39,292 nucleotides of DNA from CAYQTL01 sp964420405 (GTDB lineage: Bacteria; Acidobacteriota; Thermoanaerobaculia; Thermoanaerobaculales; Sulfomarinibacteraceae). The notes under the pieces were generated by a model, which was given only the letters and a program-made list of their open reading frames with translations, was not told the origin of the DNA and ran no database searches. The translations under genes were made by a program, and so were the position numbers. The stretch lies in assembly GCA_964420405.1 (NCBI GenBank), contig CAYQTL010000040.1:1-39292 (forward strand), read 5' to 3'. Positions 15,752 to 23,183 of this stretch are shown here, piece by piece; within the stretch, counting starts at the first letter, position 1, and the number at the start of each line of letters is the position of its first letter.

Positions 15752-17467
15752 TCAGGCCACCACGACGCCGGCGGGCTCCTCGTCGAGGAGGACGCGGGCG
15801 TCGGGCGTCCGCAGGTCCTGGAGCACCTCGATCTTCTCCTGGACGGGCGCGAGGTCGAGGGCGATCCCGTGGGCGTTGAGCTCGCCGCCGATCTTGTGCT
15901 CGAGGGCCTGCAGCCGGCGGTAGGTGCTGCTGTAGGCGTCGCAGACGATCTGGTGGAAGTTCCTCGCAGCGAATGGGTTCTGCTCGGTCATCGGACGGCG
16001 GGTGCGGTTCGACGGGAGGAAGGTGTAGACGTTGACATGGGGGTACTGTCGCAGCAGCTCGTTGCGCGCCATCTCGAACCTGGTGTACGACATCGTCTTG
16101 TAGTCCTGCTCGAGGACCCACATGTTGCCGTGGCGGGCGTTGGTGCCGGGCTCGTCGGCGATGTACGGCACGAACGGGTCGATCACGAACACCAGGTCGG
16201 CACCCCGCCGCAGCGCCTCGCCGACGTTGCTCGTGCGGGTGACGATGCCGTCGGTGTAGCGGCGGCCGTCGATCGCGACGCTGGCGAAGAACGGGTGCAT
16301 GGCGCTGCTCGCGTGCACCGCCGTGGATATCGGCACGTGGTCCCAGCCGAGAGACCCGAAGAGGACGTGCTCGCGACTGTCCTGGTCGGTCGCCCCGACG
16401 TACAGCTCGCAGCGCAGCTCGCGGAAGTCGTCGGTGCGGCCCGGGTCGGCGAAGAGCTCGGCGAGGATGCGCTCGAACTGCCGGCCGTCGAACACGGGCC
16501 CGAGCACGGCGGCGCCCGAGCTCAGCAGAGAGCCGAGGGAGAGCTCGTCGCGGCCGCGCAGCACCCGCAGCGCCGTCCGGGCCAGCTCCTGCTGGGCGAT
16601 CCGGATCCGGCGCGGCACCTCGGCGACGTTCAGGTGCCGCCAGCCGAGCCGGACCCGGTGGCGGAAGTCCTCGTCGATCGCGCCGACCTTGGCGATCACG
16701 TCGTCCAGCGCCATGCCGTTGGCGAGACAGCTCGTCACCACCGCGCCGGCGCTGATGCCGAAGAACATGTCGAAGCTGCGGATGTCGGTGTCGGTGGCGT
16801 CGTCCAGGCACTTGAGCACGCCGAGCTCGTAGTACATGCCCGAGAACCCGCCCCCGGCCAGGCACAACGCCTTGCGCCCCGTCCGGCGCTGGACCAGCAG
16901 CCGCCGGGCGGTGTCGAAGAAGCGGTCGACGAACCGGCTCCGGAGGGCGTCCCGCTCGGCCTCCGGGCAGGTCGCGGCGAGCGAGCCGTCGCGCAGGCAG
17001 GCACCGACGTGGCGCTGGCCGGACTCGAACAGGAGCCGGTCGACCCGGCCGGCGTCGGCGTCGCCGGCCAGCACCACGATCCGGCCTCGGGGATAGCGGC
17101 GCTCCCGGTCGCGCTCGCTGCGCAGCGCCTCGAGCAGCCGGGCGTAGCCGCGCTCCTGCCGGTCCGGCGCGGCGTCCGGATGGGGCACGTTGCGGCAGTC
17201 GACGACGACCAGGTTGTAGTAGCCGACGGCGAGCCGCTCGCAGGCGGCGCGGACGCTGGTGACGAGGTCCAGGTGAAGCTCCAGGTCGCCGCGGCGCCAG
17301 ACGCAGCGTCTCGCGCGACCGCCGCGGCCGGAGGCTTCCGGTCCACCGTCCCCGACGGCGGCGCACATCTGCTCGAAGGTGTGGTCCAGCGGCGCGAAGA
17401 ACAGCACGCGTCGGGTGTGCATCACCGAGTGCCCCCGGCCCGGATCGGTCGTGGAGTCATGGCGCAC
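15752..17467 (-). CDS. Patatin-like phospholipase with N-terminal receiver-like domain
   Basis: Predicted serine acyl hydrolase with a Ser-Asp dyad, about 571 aa from GTG 17467. The patatin core has an oxyanion segment 'GGGFSGMYYELGVL' near residue 205, nucleophile motif 'GISAG' near 238, and the catalytic Asp in 'AIDGRRYTDG' near 400. The first 190 residues are not patatin; they alternate strands and helices ('RVLFFAPLDHTFEQMCAAV', 'YYNLVVVDCRNVPH', 'RIVVLAGDADAGRVDRLL'), suggesting a receiver-like fold. The C-terminal 130 residues are helical and contain 'NMWVLEQDYKTMSYTRFEMA'. A TAAGAT box lies 7 nt before GTG 17467; ATG 17422 is the alternative start. No signal peptide, so cytoplasmic or membrane-associated. 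Confidence 0.85.
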   Translation of the reverse strand: MRHDSTTDPGRGHSVMHTRRVLFFAPLDHTFEQMCAAVGDGGPEASGRGGRARRCVWRRGDLELHLDLVTSVRAACERLAVGYYNLVVVDCRNVPHPDAAPDRQERGYARLLEALRSERDRERRYPRGRIVVLAGDADAGRVDRLLFESGQRHVGACLRDGSLAATCPEAERDALRSRFVDRFFDTARRLLVQRRTGRKALCLAGGGFSGMYYELGVLKCLDDATDTDIRSFDMFFGISAGAVVTSCLANGMALDDVIAKVGAIDEDFRHRVRLGWRHLNVAEVPRRIRIAQQELARTALRVLRGRDELSLGSLLSSGAAVLGPVFDGRQFERILAELFADPGRTDDFRELRCELYVGATDQDSREHVLFGSLGWDHVPISTAVHASSAMHPFFASVAIDGRRYTDGIVTRTSNVGEALRRGADLVFVIDPFVPYIADEPGTNARHGNMWVLEQDYKTMSYTRFEMARNELLRQYPHVNVYTFLPSNRTRRPMTEQNPFAARNFHQIVCDAYSSTYRRLQALEHKIGGELNAHGIALDLAPVQEKIEVLQDLRTPDARVLLDEEPAGVVVA

Positions 17468-17474
17468 TGCGGCG

Positions 17475-17480
17475 ATCTTA
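17475..17480 (-). promoter_or_regulatory. Putative -10 box of leaderless patatin gene
   Basis: On the minus strand TAAGAT, then CGCCGCA, then GTG at 17467. It supports the longer start of the lipase gene over ATG 17422. Confidence 0.45.
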
Positions 17481-17552
17481 CCGCAGAATCGCGCCGGCGC
17501 CCCCATCAAGTAAAACGCAGTTCGACGCTTGCGCAACCGCCGCGGAGCGGCA

Positions 17553-18785
17553 TCACTGGCCGGCGACGGCGCTCCACGCCGACGTGTCGCCACCCTCGAA
17601 GCCGTCCTCGAGCAGCAGCACGGTATCCGGCACGTGCATCACGATGCAGTGCAGCGCGCCGGCGGACTGGATCACGCTCGAGCAGTCCAGCGGCACCACG
17701 TCGTGGTCGGGAAACGCCGCATCGAAGACCGCCTGGGCGGCCTGGTTCTGGGCCGGATAGCCGCCGAACGTGCAGGTGAACACCATCTCGTTGAACACCA
17801 CCGCGTTGGTGTAGGTGTAGTGGGTCCCGAACCAGCCCCCCGACCGCCATCCCGGGGTCCGGTGGACGGTGTACCCGAGGGACTGGAAGTGCTGCACCGC
17901 CCCCTCGGTGACCGCGTAGGCGTCGGCGTCGGCCGCGTCGTACTGGCCGACGATCACCTGCTTGGGACCCACCGGCAGCATCCACATGTCGATGTGCTGG
18001 GTGGAGTCGTAGGACGACGGGAGCGCGTCGACGACGTCGACGGCGAGGCCCTGGTAGTCGTCGTACAGCGCGGCCACGTCCGCCTCGTCCAGCGACGGGT
18101 TCTCGTCCAGCACCAGCTCCGTCATGTAGCCGGATCCGTCCGAGAACAGATGGAAGTTGCCCCCGCCGTGGATCAGGGGCATGTCGTGGAGCGACTCGCC
18201 CCAGAGGGAGGCGAGATGGCCGGGGAACGCGTCGTCGGCCGGACGCGGCCGGTTGTAGACGTGGTCGACCATCGCCCGCCGGCCGTCCTCGAGGATGAAC
18301 CGGGGGCCGTAGTCCCGCATCCAGACGGTGTCGGTGTCGTACAGGACGAACTCGACCCGGTCCATGACGGCCCCGGCCGCCGACAGGGTCGCGGCCGCGG
18401 ACGACTGCTGCGACGAGGACGCGACCGCGACGTAGGCCCGGGCGTCCGGGTCGCCGGTCGTGATGCCCACGACCATGGCGGTCAGCAGGTCGTTGAACGA
18501 GCCCCAGCTGACGATCAGTCCCTCGTTGCGGGCGTACTCGGAGGGTGTCGTCACCGCGCCCGCGGGCGGGGTCCGCTCGGCGAACGGATCGGGCGCCGGG
18601 ATCGGAAGGCCGATCTCGTGGGGCGCCAGGCCCCGCGGCAACGGGCTCGGGTCGTCGTCGACGATGGCGTCGAGCACCTCCGCCGGGACCCGCTTCGCAC
18701 GCCGCTCGCCGGCGTCGAGCGCCGCGCCCGCCAGCGTCATCACCACCACGGCCGCCACCAGCACCACCCTCGCCGCTGGACGCAT
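17553..18785 (-). CDS. Secreted agmatine deiminase / peptidylarginine deiminase-family protein
   Basis: 410-aa exported protein of the PAD_porph/agmatine deiminase family, which hydrolyses guanidinium groups to ureido products with release of ammonia. The ATG at 18785 has a strong ribosome site (GGAGGGAAG) and opens a signal peptide ('VVLVAAVVVMTLAGAALDA'). Family motifs: 'WMRDYGPRF' (substrate Asp), 'HGGGNFHLF', 'QHIDMWMLPVG' (catalytic His-x-Asp), and near the end 'SAGALHC' with the candidate catalytic Cys near residue 380. The last residues, 'LLLEDGFEGGDTSAWS...', resemble a short C-terminal tail (FESGDTSAWS-like) seen on many exported proteins of related bacteria, plausibly a sorting or processing signal. 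Substrate uncertain: peptidyl-arginine, free arginine or agmatine. Confidence 0.85.
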   Translation of the reverse strand: MRPAARVVLVAAVVVMTLAGAALDAGERRAKRVPAEVLDAIVDDDPSPLPRGLAPHEIGLPIPAPDPFAERTPPAGAVTTPSEYARNEGLIVSWGSFNDLLTAMVVGITTGDPDARAYVAVASSSQQSSAAATLSAAGAVMDRVEFVLYDTDTVWMRDYGPRFILEDGRRAMVDHVYNRPRPADDAFPGHLASLWGESLHDMPLIHGGGNFHLFSDGSGYMTELVLDENPSLDEADVAALYDDYQGLAVDVVDALPSSYDSTQHIDMWMLPVGPKQVIVGQYDAADADAYAVTEGAVQHFQSLGYTVHRTPGWRSGGWFGTHYTYTNAVVFNEMVFTCTFGGYPAQNQAAQAVFDAAFPDHDVVPLDCSSVIQSAGALHCIVMHVPDTVLLLEDGFEGGDTSAWSAVAGQ

Positions 18786-18826
18786 CGGCTTCCCTCCGGT
18801 CCGCGAGGGTACCACCGCCCGCCCCG

Positions 18827-18849
18827 CCGGCCCGGCCGTCTCGGGCCGG
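18827..18849 (-). terminator. Hairpin downstream of the redox operon
   Basis: CCGGCCCG (18827-18834) and CGGGCCGG (18842-18849) make a perfect 8-bp stem with a 7-nt loop. It lies between the porin stop and the deiminase start. No T-run follows. A single GATCCCGATG unit (18852-18861) sits beside it, a minimal copy of the repeat family. Confidence 0.4.
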
Positions 18850-18928
18850 TCCGATCCCGATGCCGCTCCGGGGGGCGACGACGGCGGCAGCTCCGGCGCC
18901 CCTTCCGCCGCAGCCGTCGGGCCCCGGC

Positions 18929-20728
18929 TCAGAAGAACCAGTACAGCGACAGCTGGAACGTCTTCCAGGTGCGCGCCGGCTCGGGCAGCACCTCCTCCAG
19001 ACCGCGGCCGGGGATCACGATCGACACCAGGCTCTGGACGTAGAGGTTGGAGTTGACGGTCCACTGCAGGGTCGGTGTGATCTCCTGTCCCAGGGACTCA
19101 TCTCCATAGGTCGACACCGCCCGCTGGCCGCCGAGGTTGTTCAGCGTGTCCGCCGCGAAGGAGTAGTAGTCGACGGACAGGTCGAGTCCGTTCATGGGCT
19201 TGACGCTGATCTCGACGCGGTGGGTCCGCAGGTTGCGGTTGGTGACGATCTTGATCATGCCCATGCCCTGGGCCCAGTCGCGCTGGACGCCGCCGGTCAG
19301 CGAGTCGAACCGCTCGTAGGTCTCGGTGCCCGGGTCGTCACCGGTGAACACCGCGTAGCGGTACAGGACCGCAGGCGTCCAGCCGATCTCGGCGAATCGG
19401 TAGCCCACCCAGGCGCCGACGGCGTCGGCGGACATGTCAAAGTCGTCGTGCCACTGGTGGGCCCATTCCGCCTCGAGCCACAGCCCGGGCACGTTGAAGG
19501 CGGAGGTCCACCGGATGCGAGGGTTGACCGCGCGCAGGCCCTCCCGGTGCAGGAAGGTGCCGTCGGGCAGGGGATACCGCGCATCAGACCGGGACGCCTC
19601 GAGGAGGGTCAGGGTCGCGTCCAGGTTGCGGTTGTTGTTGTAGCGCAGGTTCAGGCCGGCGTACTGGCTGCGGCTGTCCGACGCGGGCAGCTCGTTGGGG
19701 TCGGCGAACCACGCCTGCAGGGTGACGTGGCCCAGCTGGTACCGGGCGTCCACCGTCATGTCGTAGGCGTTGCGCGGCGACAGGTTCGACGCCGCCCGGT
19801 CGCCGCCGTTGCTGGCGCCGAGCACGTGACCGATCATCAGGTTGCGGTTGAGGGAGAACTTCTGCCGGCCGACGGACAGGTTGAACCGCCGGCTCGAGCC
19901 GCTGCTGGCGACCAGGAGCCCCGCGTAGAGGTCCTCCACCTCACCGTGGACGCGGGTGCTGTCCGGGCTGAAGATGTCCCGGCCGAGGGTCGTCGAGCCG
20001 ACGTAGGACGCCGCCCCGTAGACGTAGGTGTCCGAGCGGCCGACCCTGGTGATGCCGCCGATCCCCAGCTCGAGGCCCGCCTCGACCACGCCGGTGGTGC
20101 GGCTCTGGTCGGGCTGGCCGACGAAGGCGCCGGGGTTGCCGACCCAGGGGTCGCGGTCGGCGTAGGCGCCGACGGCGGGGTTGACGACGAGCTTGAGCAA
20201 CGAGCGGTCGTCCTGCCACAGCATCGGCAGGTCGCGGAGCGTGCCGGTGGCGAGCACCCCGGTCGCAGCGGGTGGCGGCGCTTCCTCTGGCTCGTGCACA
20301 GTAACCAGCAGTGCGACCGCCACCTGGCGGCCGCCGCTGACCGAGTACAGGCGCTCCTCGACGCTCTTCACGGGCTCGAGCGCGCGGACCGCCGCCACCC
20401 CGGCCCGGGACACGAACTGGTTGTAGGCCGCGCCGGGGCGGATCGCGTAGGCGTCGGCGACCCGCCGTCGGATGTCGTGGTCACGCTCCGCCTCGGCCGT
20501 CGGGTTCATCAGGTGGACGTGGACCCGCTCGATGGTCTGCCCGTCGGCGAACGCCGGCGGGATGCGCTGGTGGGCATTCGGATCGGCTGCACCGTCGCCG
20601 GTCGCCGACTGTGCGCCGCCGGCGACCGGAGACAGGCACCCGAGAAGGAGCACCGCCGCTGGCAGCAGGCGCGCCACCGCACGGACGAGCGACGTCGTAC
20701 CCGTCATCTCTCGTAGATCAAAACACAT
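18929..20728 (-). CDS. Outer-membrane beta-barrel protein with N-terminal POTRA-like domain
   Basis: 599-aa predicted outer-membrane protein. A signal peptide ('LLPAAVLLLGCLSPVAGGAQ') is followed at about residues 50-135 by a region with POTRA-like pattern: 'IERVHVHLMNP', 'DAYAIRPGAAYNQF', 'AVRALEPVKSVEERLYSV', 'QVAVALLVTVHE'. The rest is alternating amphipathic strands rich in Tyr, Trp and Gly, ending in Trp-Phe-Phe, the aromatic C-terminal signal read by the BAM machinery. The barrel resembles alginate-export-type porins in style, but I cannot assign a family firmly. ATG 20728 is preferred because GGAGTGGAG lies at good distance; ATG 20707 is possible. It is the last gene of the redox operon, so a conduit or pore role is inferred from context. 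Confidence 0.75.
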   Translation of the reverse strand: MCFDLREMTGTTSLVRAVARLLPAAVLLLGCLSPVAGGAQSATGDGAADPNAHQRIPPAFADGQTIERVHVHLMNPTAEAERDHDIRRRVADAYAIRPGAAYNQFVSRAGVAAVRALEPVKSVEERLYSVSGGRQVAVALLVTVHEPEEAPPPAATGVLATGTLRDLPMLWQDDRSLLKLVVNPAVGAYADRDPWVGNPGAFVGQPDQSRTTGVVEAGLELGIGGITRVGRSDTYVYGAASYVGSTTLGRDIFSPDSTRVHGEVEDLYAGLLVASSGSSRRFNLSVGRQKFSLNRNLMIGHVLGASNGGDRAASNLSPRNAYDMTVDARYQLGHVTLQAWFADPNELPASDSRSQYAGLNLRYNNNRNLDATLTLLEASRSDARYPLPDGTFLHREGLRAVNPRIRWTSAFNVPGLWLEAEWAHQWHDDFDMSADAVGAWVGYRFAEIGWTPAVLYRYAVFTGDDPGTETYERFDSLTGGVQRDWAQGMGMIKIVTNRNLRTHRVEISVKPMNGLDLSVDYYSFAADTLNNLGGQRAVSTYGDESLGQEITPTLQWTVNSNLYVQSLVSIVIPGRGLEEVLPEPARTWKTFQLSLYWFF

Positions 20729-20865
20729 ACGTGCTCCACTCCGGTCTCGCACACGCCGCTGCACGTCACATCGGCCACGACGGCGGCCGGGGCCGGCCGC
20801 GGCCGCGTCGCCGACCCTGCCGACGGCGCCGATGCGGGCGGTCCGATCCGAGGCCGTCGGCCGGC

Positions 20866-21687
20866 CTACTTGAACAGGTGCGAGTGGCAGAGGCTGCAGG
20901 TCATCTTGCCCTGCTGATTGTTCATGCCGTCCTTGTCGTGCCACATGTCGTCGGCGCCGTGGCAGCTGAGGCAGGCCGCATTCTCCTGCTCGAACGGGTA
21001 CGCCCGCTTCGCGTACCGCCCGTCGACGTAGTCGTTCAGCATCTCGACCGTGCGGTAGATGACCTCGCCGGTGACCTTGGCGCAGCGGTCCTTCTTCTGC
21101 TTCGACGTGACCTCGGCGCCGGCCGCCAGCGTCCACTGGGACACCGAGATGTGGCACAAGGGGGACTTCGCGAGCTGCTGCACCTGTCCCGGGAAGTAGC
21201 AGACGTCGTCGAATCGGGTGGTCGGGAAGGCGGTCCGGCTGTACCACTGGAACAGCTCGTCGGTCATCTCCACGTACGTCTTGCGCTCGTCGAACGCGAC
21301 GAGGTTGAAGAGCTGCGACGCGACGCCCAGCGCCCCGCAGAGGGTTCCCTGGCCGCCGTATCCGGCCGCCAGGTTGGCGAACATCCGCTCCGGCAGGAGC
21401 GTCCACGGAGCACCCACCTCGTTCCTGATCAGGCTGAGGACCCCCAGCCAGCCGCCGTTGCCTCAACCGCCGGCGTCGTGGTAGTAGCGGAAGGCACGCG
21501 ACCCGGCCTGCATCGGATCGATCGCCGCCCACGGCCACGGCAGCTCGGCCGCCTCCCGGATCGGGGTTCTCGCCGCTGCCGGGGCCCCTCGGGCCGCGCT
21601 GCCGACCAGGCCCCCCGCGACGAAGGCGGCCCCGCCATTGAGGAACCGTCTGCGCGAGCATGGTGCGCTGTGGTTGTCGTCACCCAT
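20866..21687 (-). CDS. Tat-exported split-Soret/C_GCAxxG-type dihaem protein, probable selenoprotein (in-frame TGA at 21463-21465)
   Basis: One frame, read through a single TGA, gives a 273-aa protein. The ATG at 21687 has a perfect ribosome site (AAGGAGAGCACC). Twin-arginine signal 'SRRRFLNGGAAFVAGG' lies at residues 11-26. The TGA sits in 'YYHDAGG-U-GNGGWLGVLSLI', where relatives have 'GGC(G/A)' with a Cys. The conserved 'AAGYGGQGTLCGALGVA' of the C_GCAxxG_C_C/split-Soret family follows. Two c-type haem sites lie at the C-terminus (CLSCH and CSLCH). Both halves are in the same frame and well conserved, against decay. An 18-nt hairpin with a GGUC loop follows the TGA, meeting bacterial SECIS rules. 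Fifth gene of the redox operon. If TGA is a stop, only a 74-residue fragment is made. Confidence 0.82.
21432..21449 (-). promoter_or_regulatory. SECIS-like hairpin for selenocysteine insertion
   Basis: The mRNA GGCUGGGGGUCCUCAGCC folds into 7 bp (one G-U pair) with apical loop GGUC. The loop starts 20 nt after the UGA (21463-21465). SelB-recognised SECIS elements, such as that of E. coli fdhF, carry a G-rich GGU apical loop at about this distance. Confidence 0.75.
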
Positions 21688-21756
21688 GGTGCTCTCCTTG
21701 TACCCGGTCGACCCGCGAGCCGACGGCGCGCTCATCGCTCCGCTCCAGACGCCGAC

Positions 21757-22800
21757 TCAACCGGCCTGACCACGCTCGGTGTCGTGCGCCGTGTTGTGGC
21801 AGTCCCGGCACCTCTCCGGGCTCTGCATCACGTGCTGCGGGTGGGTCCCGCGGTGACAGTGCTGACAGGGCTTGGGCTCCGCCGAGTGCTCCGTCTGGTG
21901 GCACAGGACGCAGGCGACGCCCATGTGGAGCGACCGGCTGGCCCGCAGGGTGTCGGCGACGTCGTCATGACACGGAGCGCAGTAGGCATCGGGCATGGTG
22001 GCCGTGTGCGCGACGGTCTCGACGTCGTGGCTCGCATGGCAGTCGACGCAGCTCGCGGCGGTCATGACCTCGGAGTGGCTCTCGTGGCACTCGAGGCACG
22101 CCGGAACGACGACACCCTCGACATCCGGCGGGTGCTCGGTGTGGCAGGTGATGCACTCGAGCTCGCGGTGGGGCCCGCCCACCGCGGCCATGGACGCGGC
22201 CGCGTCGTCGTGGCAGTCGTTGCACTCGCGGTTTGCCTCGATGTCGAGGGGCCGCGCCGCCAGCGGATCGGGCACGACGCGCACGTCGCCACCGTAGAAG
22301 CGCGCTTTGCGCACACCGTTGTGGTCGCTGACCTCGATCGTGTCCTCCTTGAAGGAATCGCCGCCGTCGACCATCGTGAAGCTGGTGCCGGCGAGGTCGA
22401 ACTGCGCCTTCTTCCCCGTGATGCGGACATTGGTGAGCGGGTAGGACTCGCCCGCCCGCGGGAACCCCCCGCCCATGGTCATGTTGAAGCCGATCATCCA
22501 GTCGTCGACGCGTTGCGTGCTGTCCAGGTCGAAGACGTAGTACGTCAGGGAGCCGCTCGTGACCCTGGGGCTCGGCTCACCCGGCGCCGGCCGGGCCTCG
22601 AAGTCGATCCAGAACTGGACGCGGTTCTGGACGCCGTCGCGGTCGTAGTCGAACACGAGGGTCTCGCTGAAAGCGAGCTCACCTGACACCGAGGGGCCGG
22701 GCACCGGCGGCGCACCGTCCTGGGCGAGCAGGATGCCGACCACCCCCACCACGGCGAGGAGTGCACAGGTCCGCGTGATACCGGAGGTTCTGCGGCTCAT
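21757..22800 (-). CDS. Octahaem c-type cytochrome with N-terminal beta domain
   Basis: 347-aa exported cytochrome. An N-terminal signal or anchor ('TCALLAVVGVVGILLA') is followed by a roughly 150-residue beta-rich domain with a calcium-loop-like 'DYDRDGVQNRVQFW'. The C-terminal half holds eight CxxCH haem motifs: CNDCH, CITCH, CLECH, CVDCH, CAPCH, CVLCH, CQHCH and CRDCH, with many extra His that can serve as distal ligands. Such multihaem proteins carry electrons across the periplasm. ATG 22800 is chosen with GGAGG at 5-nt spacing; GTG 22803 is adjacent. It starts on the last base of the upstream stop (TGATG), so it is translationally coupled to the AOR gene set. Confidence 0.92.
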   Translation of the reverse strand: MSRRTSGITRTCALLAVVGVVGILLAQDGAPPVPGPSVSGELAFSETLVFDYDRDGVQNRVQFWIDFEARPAPGEPSPRVTSGSLTYYVFDLDSTQRVDDWMIGFNMTMGGGFPRAGESYPLTNVRITGKKAQFDLAGTSFTMVDGGDSFKEDTIEVSDHNGVRKARFYGGDVRVVPDPLAARPLDIEANRECNDCHDDAAASMAAVGGPHRELECITCHTEHPPDVEGVVVPACLECHESHSEVMTAASCVDCHASHDVETVAHTATMPDAYCAPCHDDVADTLRASRSLHMGVACVLCHQTEHSAEPKPCQHCHRGTHPQHVMQSPERCRDCHNTAHDTERGQAG

Positions 22801-23183
22801 CACGCCCTCCTCTGAAGGACCCGGGCCTGCGGTGCGGACTCGAGCACCTCCCGGGCCCTCGCGACGCGGTCGCGGACCCGCTCGTACACCGCGATGCAGG
22901 CCTCCACGTAGCTCGAGGCCGCGGCCGCCGCGTCGCGCACCTCGGCGGCGCCCTCGGGGTCGCCGACGTCGTTTTCGATCCAGTCGGCGAGGCGCTCCAT
23001 GTGGACACCCGGCAGGGAGCTCCTCTGGGGCAGCAGCACGAACTCCAGCTCGGCGAAGCCCCGCACGAAGCCCGGGATCAACCCCATGGGCGGCCTGAAC
23101 TGCCCGACCGGGAACCGGCGCGCGTAGGGGACGAGGGCCAGGAGGCGGCGGGCGGTGTCGAGCCCCATCGCCGTGTCGCTCAT
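22800..23183 (-). CDS. Small helical protein of the AOR operon, unknown function
   Basis: 127-aa protein not recognised as a named family. The ATG overlaps the AOR stop by 4 nt (ATGA) and the stop overlaps the cytochrome start, so it is tightly coupled between the two. No signal peptide and no cysteines. The N-terminal half is hydrophobic and Pro/Phe-rich ('VPYARRFPVGQFRPPMGLIPGFVRGFAELEFVLLP'); the C-terminal half is a long amphipathic helix ('AAEVRDAAAAASSYVEACIAVYERVRDRVARAREVLE'). The setting suggests a cytoplasmic partner or chaperone for the oxidoreductase, but this is inference from position only. Confidence 0.8.
   Translation of the reverse strand: MSDTAMGLDTARRLLALVPYARRFPVGQFRPPMGLIPGFVRGFAELEFVLLPQRSSLPGVHMERLADWIENDVGDPEGAAEVRDAAAAASSYVEACIAVYERVRDRVARAREVLESAPQARVLQRRA

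Noticed and set aside
20866..21735. Reading the in-frame TGA as a pseudogene or sequencing error
   Set aside because: Both halves are in one frame and conserved, the TGA sits at an expected Cys position, and a SECIS-like hairpin follows at the right distance. Recoding explains more than decay.
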